64,000 bases of DNA, taken from assembly GCF_004323635.1 (NCBI RefSeq), contig NZ_CP036515.1:3163501-3227500 (forward strand). Reading direction: 5' to 3'. The notes beneath the pieces are model-generated. The model was not told where the DNA came from and did not search any database. It was given only the letters and a program-made list of their open reading frames with translations. The translations under genes were made by a program, and so were the position numbers. The stretch comes from Lichenihabitans psoromatis. GTDB lineage: Bacteria; Pseudomonadota; Alphaproteobacteria; Rhizobiales; Beijerinckiaceae. Shown piece by piece: positions 10,176 through 18,296 of the stretch. Position 1 is the stretch's first letter. Every line of letters starts with the position of its first letter.

Positions 10176-11378
10176 GTGGACAATTCCAACGCCAACACCC
10201 GTTCGGCTCTTCGGCCCGCCACGCGCCTCGTTCATGGCGGCACAATGCGGTCGCAATTCGGCGAAGTCTCCGAAGCCTTGTTCCTGACACAAGGCTACGC
10301 CTACGACTCGATGGAGGCCGCCGAGGCGCGGTTCAACGGCGGAGATCCCGGGTTCGTCTATTCGCGCTTCTCGAACCCGACGGTCGCGATGTTCGAGGCC
10401 CGTATGGCGCTGCTGGAAGGTTGCGAGGCCGCGCGCGCCACGGCCACAGGAATGGCGGCCGTGACGGCCGCGATGATGGGGCAGGTGCAGGCGGGCGATC
10501 ATGTCGTGGCGGCCAAGGCGCTGTTCGGGTCCTGTCGCTACGTGGTCGAAGAATTGTTGCCGCGGTTCGGCGTGGCGTCGACCCTGGTCGACGGCGAGGA
10601 TCTCGATCAATGGCGCGCTGCCATGCGGCCAGAGACCAAGGTGGTCTTTCTGGAAAGCCCAACCAACCCGACCCTGAGCCTCGTCGATATCGCGGCTGTG
10701 GCCGAGATCGCCCATGCGGGCGGCGCTTTGCTCACGGTCGATAACGTCTTCGCCACGCCGATGCTGCAGAGCCCCTTCGAACTCGGCGCCGATTGCGTCG
10801 TCTATTCGACCACCAAACACATCGACGGGCAGGGGCGCTGCCTCGGCGGCGTCATCCTCGGCTCGCAGGACTTCATCGACACCAAGATGCAGACCTTCCT
10901 GCGGCAGACCGGGCCGGCTCTGTCGCCGTTCAACGCTTGGGTCATGTTGAAGGGGCTCGAAACGCTGCCATTGCGCGTCGCGGCGCAAGATGCGAGCGCC
11001 AGCCGCATCGCCGATTTCCTGGCGGATCACAAACAGATCTCCCGCGTCATCTATCCGGGCCGCGACGACCATCCGCAGGCCGAACTGGCTCGGCGTCAGA
11101 TGAAGGGCGGCGGGACGCTGGTGGCGTTCGACGTGGTCGGCGGTAAGCCGGCGGCATTCCGCTTCGCCAATGCACTGAAGGTCATCCTGATCTCGAATAA
11201 TTTGGGCGATGCCAAAAGCCTGATCACCCACCCGGCCACGACGACGCACCAGCGTCTCAGCGCCGAGGTGCGCGCGGGTCTCGGGATCAACGACGCCATG
11301 CTGCGGTTGTCGGTCGGGCTCGAGGACGTGCATGATTTGCTCGAAGACATCGGCCGGGCGCTCGACCACGCCGATTGA
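10176..11378 (+). CDS. metZ: O-succinylhomoserine sulfhydrylase
   Basis: PLP enzyme that makes homocysteine from O-succinylhomoserine and sulfide. 400 residues from GTG 10176, chosen because GGAGG at 10167-10171 precedes it; the frame is open to ATG 10104 without a ribosome-binding site. Seen: YSRFSNPTV (phosphate contacts), the Schiff-base lysine in VYSTTKHIDGQGR, and the C-terminal RLSVGLED typical of the Cys/Met PLP family. The SAM-II riboswitch upstream supports a methionine role over cystathionine synthase or lyase alternatives. Confidence 0.93.
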   Translation: MDNSNANTRSALRPATRLVHGGTMRSQFGEVSEALFLTQGYAYDSMEAAEARFNGGDPGFVYSRFSNPTVAMFEARMALLEGCEAARATATGMAAVTAAMMGQVQAGDHVVAAKALFGSCRYVVEELLPRFGVASTLVDGEDLDQWRAAMRPETKVVFLESPTNPTLSLVDIAAVAEIAHAGGALLTVDNVFATPMLQSPFELGADCVVYSTTKHIDGQGRCLGGVILGSQDFIDTKMQTFLRQTGPALSPFNAWVMLKGLETLPLRVAAQDASASRIADFLADHKQISRVIYPGRDDHPQAELARRQMKGGGTLVAFDVVGGKPAAFRFANALKVILISNNLGDAKSLITHPATTTHQRLSAEVRAGLGINDAMLRLSVGLEDVHDLLEDIGRALDHAD

Positions 11379-11485
11379 CCATCACGGTGAACGCCGCTCG
11401 CAAAAGAACGCTCGAAGCCATTTTTTTGCGGCGCGTCCTCTAGTAAGGTCGGTCGGCACGATACGGCTTTGGGCGGAGCTTCGGC

Positions 11486-11878
11486 ATGTATACGGCAGTA
11501 ACGCACGACATTCAGGTCTCGGTCTTCCCCGAATATCTGGCGGACCGGTCCGACCCGAAGAACGACCGCTATTTCTGGGCTTATACGATCGAGATCGCCA
11601 ATATGAGTCGGCTGCGGGTTCAGCTGCTGTCCCGCTACTGGCAGATCACCGATGCAAACGGCCATGTCGAGGAAGTGCAGGGACTGGGAGTCGTGGGGGA
11701 ACAGCCGGTTCTCGAACCCGGCGAGTCGTTTCGCTACACATCGGGCTGTCCGTTGACGACGCCAAGCGGCATCATGACCGGGACCTACCATATGGTCGAC
11801 GACGCCGATCACACCTTTCCGGTCGCGATCCCGCCCTTCTCGCTCGACAGTCCGCAGGCCAAGCGGGTGTTGAACTAG
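11486..11878 (+). CDS. apaG: ApaG family protein
   Basis: 130 residues, a single ApaG (FN3-like) domain. Conserved segments seen are YFWAYTIEIANMS, VQLLSRYWQITDANG and FRYTSGCPLTTPSG. ApaG is named from phenotypes in Co2+ resistance and Mg2+ efflux, but its biochemical role is unsettled. It follows metZ. Its last four bases overlap the tail of the convergent ArsR-type gene. Confidence 0.93.
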   Translation: MYTAVTHDIQVSVFPEYLADRSDPKNDRYFWAYTIEIANMSRLRVQLLSRYWQITDANGHVEEVQGLGVVGEQPVLEPGESFRYTSGCPLTTPSGIMTGTYHMVDDADHTFPVAIPPFSLDSPQAKRVLN

Positions 11879-12192
11879 GCCGATAGGCCTTCGCAACACG
11901 CATTGATGAACTGCTGGATCAGTCGCGCGCGCTCGACCTCGATGCGGCAGCGAAGACTGCGCCCTTCCCGGGTCTGCATGACCAGTCCGATGCCGATCAA
12001 CTGCGCGAGATGATGCGACAGCGTCGATTTCGGAATCCCGATCCGATCCTGGATCTCGCCGACGGAATGGCCCGTCTCGCCTGCTTTGACCAGCAGGTTG
12101 AAGATCTGCAGCCGGTGCGGATGGCCGAGTTCGGCAAGGCAGCGGGCCGCTTCCTGAAAAGCGAGTGGTTTTTGAGACGGTTCGAGGCTCAT
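11875..12192 (-). CDS. ArsR-family winged-helix transcriptional regulator
   Basis: 105 residues from ATG 12192 (MSLEPSQ). ATG 12198 abuts AAAGGA (12199-12204) and is too close, whereas 12192 is spaced correctly. The fold is all winged helix: LGHPHRLQIFNLL, then IPKSTLSHHLAQL as recognition helix, then a wing. No CxC metal-binding motif is at the usual alpha-3 site. A CC pair sits near the C-terminus (INACCEG). It is divergent from the GFA gene, whose promoter has a palindrome, and may control it. Confidence 0.85.
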   Translation of the reverse strand: MSLEPSQKPLAFQEAARCLAELGHPHRLQIFNLLVKAGETGHSVGEIQDRIGIPKSTLSHHLAQLIGIGLVMQTREGRSLRCRIEVERARLIQQFINACCEGLSA

Positions 12193-12361
12193 CAACATCC
12201 TTTAAGCGAGGATGGAGCGGCGGCTGCCCGTCTATCGACGCGTGGGTGCCGCGTGTTGGTCTGATCGGTGATGGTCAAGATCAGCCTGTGCAATGGGCCC
12301 CGCCACAGACCGATGGATGAACGATCGAACAGACGAAACACTGCACGTGCCCTCGATTGGT

Positions 12362-12391
12362 TTGATAGTTCTAGAATATTGGGAATATAAG
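12362..12391 (+). promoter_or_regulatory. Candidate sigma70 promoter with palindromic operator
   Basis: TTGATA (12362-12367), an 18-base spacer and TATAAG (12386-12391) precede the GFA gene. The perfect palindrome TTCTAGAA (12369-12376) lies in the spacer, where a repressor such as the neighbouring ArsR-type protein could bind. Inferred from sequence only. Confidence 0.45.
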
Positions 12392-12417
12392 GTTTCGGTC
12401 AATCCCGGAGCTTCCAC

Positions 12418-12831
12418 ATGTCTGTTCAGACCGTCCCCTCTTTGACAACCGGAAGCTGTCTTTGCGGCGGCGTCCGCTTCGCCATCCACGGACCGCTGCG
12501 TCCCGTGACGGTCTGCCATTGCATCATGTGCCAACGGGCCAACACTCACGATGGAGCCTATACGGCTTGCGCGCCCGATGCGCTGGAGCTGCGTGAAACC
12601 CGCAAGCTGAAATGGTATCGATCCTCGCCGTCCGCGCGGCGCGGCTTTTGTTCGGGCTGCGGCGCGCAATTATTCTGGGAGCCGACGGCTCGATCCCACA
12701 TCAGCATATCGGCCGGCAGCCTCGATCGACCCAATGCTCTGGTGGAGGGGCGACATATCTTCTGTGAACAAAAGGCGGACTATGAGCCGGTCGCGGCTCT
12801 CCACTCCGCTGCGGTTCCGGCTTGCGATTGA
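12418..12831 (+). CDS. GFA-family zinc protein (CENP-V/glutathione-dependent formaldehyde-activating fold)
   Basis: 137 residues with the family's zinc-ligand pattern: GSCLCGGVRF, VCHCIMCQRA and GFCSGCGAQLFW. The fold is shared with the protein once called glutathione-dependent formaldehyde-activating enzyme; most members have unknown substrates. Single gene, divergent from the ArsR-type regulator and directly upstream of the cobalamin riboswitch. Confidence 0.88.
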   Translation: MSVQTVPSLTTGSCLCGGVRFAIHGPLRPVTVCHCIMCQRANTHDGAYTACAPDALELRETRKLKWYRSSPSARRGFCSGCGAQLFWEPTARSHISISAGSLDRPNALVEGRHIFCEQKADYEPVAALHSAAVPACD

Positions 12832-12860
12832 CACGCTCGCCCACGACCCGCTACCACAAG

Positions 12861-13056
12861 CCTGTCCAAAGGTCCCGCAAGGGATGGCCTGGCAACAGGC
12901 CTAGGGAATGCGGTGCGGGCCTCGGCCCAAGACCGCAGCTGCCCCCGCAACTGTAGGCGGAAAGTTTCGGCGTCATCAGAGCCACTGGGTTCCGCGCGAG
13001 CGGCCCGGGAAGGCGACGTCGAAGCGTTCGTATCCGCGAGCCAGGAAACCTGCCTC
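12861..13056 (+). promoter_or_regulatory. Cobalamin (AdoCbl) riboswitch
   Basis: Contains the canonical elements in order: AGGGAATGCGGTG, GCTGCCCCCGCAACTGT, and the B12 box AGCCAGGAAACCTGCC at 13039-13054. It lies about 140 bases before the DUF1636 gene and should shut down the cob operon when B12 is plentiful. Confidence 0.95.
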
Positions 13057-13195
13057 AGGTCACAAGAAGCGCGCGCCGGGCGGGGTGTCCTGGAGGCTGT
13101 TCGGTCGAGCCGTATGCTTTCGACCCGATGATCCGGCATTTCTGCTGGAGCGCACCACCCGTCTGAACGCGCCGTGATGGCGTGAGGAGAACTGG

Positions 13196-13627
13196 GTGGA
13201 GCCGACACCGACGATCCCCGATCACGACGCCGCATCCGCTCCTGTGCGGGTGATGGTTTGCACGACATGCCGGGCCGAAGGCGAGCCCAGCCTGCCGATG
13301 GAGGACCGCGCCGGTGCGCGCCTCTTCCGCGCCCTCTCCGACGCGACGAGCGAGGATGCCCGCGTCGACCTCGTGCCGGTGGAATGCCTCAGCGTCTGCA
13401 AGCGGCCCTGCACGGTGAGTTTCGCGGCGCCCGGCAAGTGGACCTACATCTACGGCGATCTGCCGGCCGAAACCGCCGCGCCGATCATCCTCGACGCGCT
13501 CAAGCTTTATGCGGCCGCCCCGGATGGACTGATCCCGTGGAAGCTGCGGGTCGATGCCATCAAGAAGGGCGTCGTGGCCCGTCTGCCGCCCACTCCCGCG
13601 TCCGAAACAGGAAAGACCCTCGTATGA
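13196..13627 (+). CDS. DUF1636 metal-binding protein of the cobalamin operon
   Basis: 143 residues from GTG 13196, with GAGGAG just upstream. Cysteines in VCTTCRAEG and ECLSVCKRPC give a thioredoxin-like [2Fe-2S] ferredoxin pattern typical of DUF1636. Members are often encoded beside cobW and cobN, so a role in cobalt handling or in supplying electrons is plausible but not shown. The stop overlaps the cobW start (ATGA). Confidence 0.85.
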   Translation: MEPTPTIPDHDAASAPVRVMVCTTCRAEGEPSLPMEDRAGARLFRALSDATSEDARVDLVPVECLSVCKRPCTVSFAAPGKWTYIYGDLPAETAAPIILDALKLYAAAPDGLIPWKLRVDAIKKGVVARLPPTPASETGKTLV

Positions 13628-14676
13628 CATTGCTCGCCAAGGTTCCGGTTACGGTCGTGACGGGCTTTCTGGGTGCCGGGAAGACGACCCTCATCCGCCA
13701 TATTCTGGAAAACGCCGGCGGTCGCCGTCTGGCGCTGGTCATCAACGAATTTGGCGACGTCGGGGTCGATGGGGACATCCTACGCTCCTGTGGGATCGAG
13801 TCCTGCCCGGAGGAAAACATCGTCGAACTCGCCAATGGCTGCATCTGCTGCACGGTCGCTGACGACTTCGTGCCCGCTATCGAAGCCCTGTTGGCGCTGA
13901 CGCCGCGCCCCGATCACATCATCGTCGAGACATCCGGTTTGGCCTTGCCGAAGCCGCTCGTCAAAGCCTTCGATTGGCCGGGGATCCGGGCGCGTCTGAC
14001 GGTTGATGGCGTCGTGGCGGTCGTCGATGCCGCCGCCGTTGCGGCCGGCCGCTTCGCCGACGATCCCGAAAAGCTCGCGGCGCAACGGGCCGCCGATGCG
14101 TCTGTGGATCACGATAATCCGCTCGAGGAGGTCTACGAGGATCAACTTCTCTGCGCCGACCTGATCGTGCTGAACAAGACCGATCTGGTGAGTGCCGAGG
14201 ACCTCGGCCGCGTGAAAGCCGAGATCGCCGCCACCATTCCGCGTGCCGTCAAGGTTGTGGCGACGCAGGACGGCATGCTCGAAGCCGCGATCCTGCTCGG
14301 GCTCGACGCCAAGGCCGAGGACGATCTCGCGGCGCGGCCCTCGCATCACGATGCGGAAGAAGGCCACGACCACGACGATTTCGATAGCTTCGTGCTGGCG
14401 GTGCCGGCGCTGAGCGACCCGGAGGGTCTGCTGGCCCGCCTCGCAGAGGTCGCGGCCAAGCATGATGTGCTGCGGATCAAGGGTTTTCTCGATCTGCGCG
14501 GCAAGCCGATGCGGCTCTTGGTGCAGGGTGTTGGCACGCGGTTCCGCCAGCAATTCGACAGGCCTTGGCGGGCGGGCGAGGTTCGGCAGGGGCGCCTGGT
14601 TGTCATCGGCCAAAAGGGCATCGACCGTGCGGCCATCGAGGCGGATCTCTCGGCCCTAACGGCGGAGGCAGCCTAA
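13624..14676 (+). CDS. cobW: CobW GTPase, cobalt metallochaperone for cobalamin synthesis
   Basis: 350 residues, G3E-family P-loop GTPase. Walker A is GFLGAGKTT (about residues 15-23), the metal-binding CxCC is in GCICCTV, NKTD is the guanine-specificity motif, and a His/Asp-rich loop HHDAEEGHDHDDFD lies near residue 240. CobW is thought to deliver Co2+ to the CobNST chelatase; cobN follows 9 bases later. The frame is open upstream, but ATG 13624 is the start because it sits in the ATGA overlap with the DUF1636 gene. Confidence 0.95.
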   Translation: MTLLAKVPVTVVTGFLGAGKTTLIRHILENAGGRRLALVINEFGDVGVDGDILRSCGIESCPEENIVELANGCICCTVADDFVPAIEALLALTPRPDHIIVETSGLALPKPLVKAFDWPGIRARLTVDGVVAVVDAAAVAAGRFADDPEKLAAQRAADASVDHDNPLEEVYEDQLLCADLIVLNKTDLVSAEDLGRVKAEIAATIPRAVKVVATQDGMLEAAILLGLDAKAEDDLAARPSHHDAEEGHDHDDFDSFVLAVPALSDPEGLLARLAEVAAKHDVLRIKGFLDLRGKPMRLLVQGVGTRFRQQFDRPWRAGEVRQGRLVVIGQKGIDRAAIEADLSALTAEAA

Positions 14677-14685
14677 CGGCCGACC

Positions 14686-17600
14686 ATGCATCTGCTGCAA
14701 ACCCAGGAACGCACGCTCGACGATGAGGCGGCCGCGATCGATCTGGCCCTGAGCCCGGCCGATCTCGTCGTCCTGTCGTTTACAGACAGCGATCTTGCCG
14801 TGTCTGCAGCGGCGTTCGACGCCATAGACGGCCAAATGCCGAGTCTTCGGGTCGCCAATCTGGCGCGGCTCAAACATCCCTATTCGGTCGATCTCTTCGT
14901 CGAGACACTCGCGCCGTATGCGCGTTTCGTTCTGGTTCGCTTGCTCGGCGGGCTCGACTATTGGCGTTACGGTGTCGAAGAGCTCGGCGCGGCGGCGCGG
15001 CGCTACGGCTTTCACCTCGCCGTGGTGCCTGGCGACGGCCGTGAGGATCTGCGCCTCGACAAGGCCTCGACGCTGCCGCAGGACGATCTCCGACGGCTCT
15101 GGGCCTATTTCCAATCCGGTGGTTCGGCCAATATTGGGCAAGCCTTGCGGTTCATGGCGTCGCGCGCCGGTCACGCGATGGCGTGGGACGAGCCCAAGCC
15201 GGTCCCGCATGCGGGGCTGTTCGAGGCGGGATGTCGGGCCGCTTCCGACACGGCGCCCCATGCCCTGATCCTGTTCTACCGCTCGGCTTTGCTGGCCGCC
15301 GATACGGCGCCGATCGAGGCTCTGGCCGATGCGCTCGCGGCGCGCGGCGCGCGGGTCACGAGCCTGTTCGCCACCAGCCTCAAGGATCCGGACAGCAAAG
15401 ATGCGATCCGCGCCGCGCTGCAATTTGATCCGCCGCAGGTCATCCTCAACACCACCGCGTTTTCGGCGCGGTCCGGTCAGCGGGCCGCCATCACAGATCG
15501 GGCCAAGGTTCCGGTGCTGCAGGTCATGCTAGCGGGCGCGACCGCCGAACAATGGTCGGCCTCGACACGCGGTCTTGGGGCCGCCGATCTCGCCATGAAC
15601 GTCGTGCTGCCGGAGGTGGATGGTCGCATCATCGCAGGGGCGATCTCGTTCAAGGCCGATGCGGATCGTCGGTCCGATCTCGAATTCACGCGGATCGTCC
15701 ATCGCGCCGAACCCGACCGGATCGCGCATGCGGCCGACCTCGCGATAGCCTGGGCCAAACTCGCTCGCAAACCGCGCCACGCGCGCCGAATCGGCTGTGT
15801 GATCTCGGATTATCCGGGCCGCGACGGCCGCACCGGTTACGCGCTTGGTCTCGATACGCCCGCCAGCGTCCTGACGATCGCCGATCACCTGCGCGAGGCA
15901 GGTTTCTCGATCGGGGCGATGCCGGATTCCGCCTCGGTGATGCGGCAACTCACGGCGGGTGATCGCGCGCCGGTTCTGTCGCTGGCGGACTACCGTCTTC
16001 TCTTCGAGAGCCTGCCGCCCGCTTTTGCCGCCTCGGTCATGGCCGCCTGGGGCGATCCGGGTGACGATCCGGTCGTTAACGACGGGCAGTTTGCTTTTCC
16101 GATGCTGCGCTCGGGCACGTTCCTGCTCGCGGTGCAGCCCGATCGCGGTGCGCCACACAACCGGCGGACCGATTATCACGACACCGCGCTGCCGCCGTGC
16201 CACGCCTATGTGGCGTTCTATCTTTGGCTGAGGGTCGTCGAGCAAATCGATGCGATGATCCATCTCGGGACGCATGGCACGCTCGAATGGCTGCCCGGCA
16301 AAGCTGTCGCGCTGAGCCAGTCCTGCGGACCGGAAGTCGTGCTCGGCCCGGTGCCGGTCGTCTATCCGTTCATCGTCAATAATCCGGGCGAGGCCGCGCA
16401 GGCGAAAAGGCGTATCGCGGCGGTCACGATCGGGCATCTGACGCCGCCGCTGATGGAGGCCGGTCATCACGGGGTGACGCTGGATCTGGAAGCCCTGTTC
16501 GACGAATACGCTCAAGCCGTCACGCTCGATCAGCGACGCGCAAAGGTGCTGGCCAAGCTCATTCTGGACAAAGCCGCCGAGAGTGGCGTCGCGACCGACT
16601 GCGGCCTCGACGCGACGGCCGACCCGGATGCGACCCTGGCGGCGCTCGACGCTTGGCTCTGTGACATCAAGGAGATGCGGATCGGCGACGGTCTCCACGT
16701 CTTCGGTCGAAACCCGGCCGCCGTCATTGAAGGCGCAGAGGGCTGCGGGCCGGCTGAATGTGCCGGCCTTCTGACGGCGCTGGATGGCGCGTTCGTCCCG
16801 CCCGGTCCGGCCGGAGCGCCCTCGCGTGGGCGGCTCGACGTGCTGCCGACGGGCCGCAACCTGTTCACGGTCGATCCCCGTGCCGTGCCGACCCGGACGG
16901 CCTATGATCTCGGTAAGGCGCTGGCGAGCGAGGTCATGACGCGATACGCGCAGGATCACGGCGACTGGCCGCGCAGCTTGGTGCTCGACCTTTGGGGCAG
17001 CGCCACGATGCGGACGGGCGGCGACGATCTCGGGCAGGCTTTCGCGCTGATCGGCGTGCGTCCACGCTGGGATCCGGCGTCGAGCCGCGTTCTCGGCTAC
17101 GATATTCTTCCGTCTGCGCTCCTCGACTGGCCGCGGGTGGACGTGACCTTGCGGATTTCCGGGCTGTTCCGCGACACCTTTCCCGAGCAAATCGCGTTGT
17201 TCGATGCCGCGAGCCGCGCGGTCTCGATGCTGGATGAGACGGCGGACGACAATGCCCTTGTGGCGGCGGCGTGCGCGGGGCCGGACGGCGCGCTTCCGCC
17301 GCGTGTGTTCGGCGCCGCGCCGGGGCAATATGGCGTCGGCATCGCCCGCACGATCGCGGCAGGCGCCTGGGAGAACCGAAGCGAGCTTGGCGAAGCCTAT
17401 TTGGCCGCGACCTCGCATGCCTATGGGGCGGGCGAGGGTGTCGAGGCGAGCGCTGCTTTCCGGGCGCAGGTGGGCTCGGCCGATGTTTATCTCCATGTGC
17501 AGGACCAGCCGGGCGCCGATCTGCTCGATGCGGCCACCTATGCTGACCATCAGGGGGGCTTCGCGGCAGCCGCCTCCGCGCTCGGCAATACGCCCGCGCT

Positions 17601-17994
17601 CTATCAAGCCGATACGAGTGTGCCTGGACGGCAAGCGGTGCGTAGCCTTGCCGAAGAGATCGCGCGGACGGTGCGCGGGCGCGCCGGCAATCCACGCTGG
17701 ATCGCCGGACAGATGCGGCACGGCCATCGCGGAGCGGCGGAGATTGCCGAAACGGTCGATAATCTCTTTGCCTTTGCGGCGACGACAGACGTCGTGCCGA
17801 GCCGGCATTTCGATCTTCTCTTCGAAGCGACGTTAGGCGACGAAGCCGTGCGGGATTTCCTGTGCGACAGCAATCCGTTGGCGGCCCGCGCCATCGCGGA
17901 GCGCTTCACACAGGCGATCGACCGGCAGTTCTGGACCTCTCGCCGCAATTCCGTCGCCAGCATTTTGGCCGAGATGCTGGAGGGAGGCGCGTGA
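14686..17994 (+). CDS. cobN: Cobaltochelatase subunit CobN
   Basis: Large subunit of the aerobic ATP-dependent CobNST chelatase, inserting Co2+ into hydrogenobyrinic acid a,c-diamide. 1102 residues, shorter than the roughly 1250-1275 of Pseudomonas denitrificans CobN. Seen: the conserved HLGTHGTLEWLPGKAVALS, FIVNNPGEAAQAKRR, and the C-terminal RRNSVASILAEMLEGG. CobS and CobT are not in this window. The stop TGA (17992-17994) lies inside the first cobG start GTGA, at the head of a 42-bp tandem array. Confidence 0.96.
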   Translation: MHLLQTQERTLDDEAAAIDLALSPADLVVLSFTDSDLAVSAAAFDAIDGQMPSLRVANLARLKHPYSVDLFVETLAPYARFVLVRLLGGLDYWRYGVEELGAAARRYGFHLAVVPGDGREDLRLDKASTLPQDDLRRLWAYFQSGGSANIGQALRFMASRAGHAMAWDEPKPVPHAGLFEAGCRAASDTAPHALILFYRSALLAADTAPIEALADALAARGARVTSLFATSLKDPDSKDAIRAALQFDPPQVILNTTAFSARSGQRAAITDRAKVPVLQVMLAGATAEQWSASTRGLGAADLAMNVVLPEVDGRIIAGAISFKADADRRSDLEFTRIVHRAEPDRIAHAADLAIAWAKLARKPRHARRIGCVISDYPGRDGRTGYALGLDTPASVLTIADHLREAGFSIGAMPDSASVMRQLTAGDRAPVLSLADYRLLFESLPPAFAASVMAAWGDPGDDPVVNDGQFAFPMLRSGTFLLAVQPDRGAPHNRRTDYHDTALPPCHAYVAFYLWLRVVEQIDAMIHLGTHGTLEWLPGKAVALSQSCGPEVVLGPVPVVYPFIVNNPGEAAQAKRRIAAVTIGHLTPPLMEAGHHGVTLDLEALFDEYAQAVTLDQRRAKVLAKLILDKAAESGVATDCGLDATADPDATLAALDAWLCDIKEMRIGDGLHVFGRNPAAVIEGAEGCGPAECAGLLTALDGAFVPPGPAGAPSRGRLDVLPTGRNLFTVDPRAVPTRTAYDLGKALASEVMTRYAQDHGDWPRSLVLDLWGSATMRTGGDDLGQAFALIGVRPRWDPASSRVLGYDILPSALLDWPRVDVTLRISGLFRDTFPEQIALFDAASRAVSMLDETADDNALVAAACAGPDGALPPRVFGAAPGQYGVGIARTIAAGAWENRSELGEAYLAATSHAYGAGEGVEASAAFRAQVGSADVYLHVQDQPGADLLDAATYADHQGGFAAAASALGNTPALYQADTSVPGRQAVRSLAEEIARTVRGRAGNPRWIAGQMRHGHRGAAEIAETVDNLFAFAATTDVVPSRHFDLLFEATLGDEAVRDFLCDSNPLAARAIAERFTQAIDRQFWTSRRNSVASILAEMLEGGA

Positions 17995-18296
17995 GCGGGC
18001 TCCCTCCCACAACAGAGGACACCGGGAGGCGCGTGAGCGGGCTCCCTCCCACAACAGAGGACACCGGGAGGCGCGTGAGCGGGCTCCCTCCCACAACAGA
18101 GGACACCGGGAGGCGCGTGAGCGGGCTCCCTACCAAAGCAGAGGACACCGGGAGGCGCGTGAGCGGGCTCCCTCCCACAACAGAGGACACCGGGAGGCGC
18201 GTGAGCGGGCTCCCTCCCACAACAGAGGACACCGGGAGGCGCGTGAGCGGGCTCCCTACCAAAGCAGAGGACACCGGGAGGCGCGTGAGCGGGCTC
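17982..18296 (+). repeat. 42-bp tandem repeat array, 7 full units plus a 21-bp partial
   Basis: Seven contiguous 42-bp units begin at 17982 (each GGGAGGCGC, then GTGAGCGGGCTC and on to GAGGACACC), then a 21-base partial unit at 18276-18296. Two versions exist: A, encoding the 14-residue unit VSGLPPTTEDTGRR, and B, with PTKAEDT, differing at three bases. The order is A-A-A-B-A-A-B. The length is a multiple of three, so the cobG frame is kept. Each unit carries a Shine-Dalgarno-like GGGAGG and a GTG; GTGs are at 17991, 18033, 18075, 18117, 18159, 18201, 18243 and 18285. Confidence 0.98.

Noticed and set aside
11421..11427. T7 run after metZ as an intrinsic terminator
   Set aside because: No stable hairpin directly precedes the T-run; the CGCCGC/GCGGCG pairing that spans it is interrupted and ends after, not before, the Ts.
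12908..13177. Short open frames within the cobalamin riboswitch
   Set aside because: The stretch is fully explained by the conserved RNA element and its leader.
17982..18296. CRISPR array
   Set aside because: The repeats are contiguous with no spacers, in frame with cobG, and two versions differ at only three bases. No cas genes nearby.
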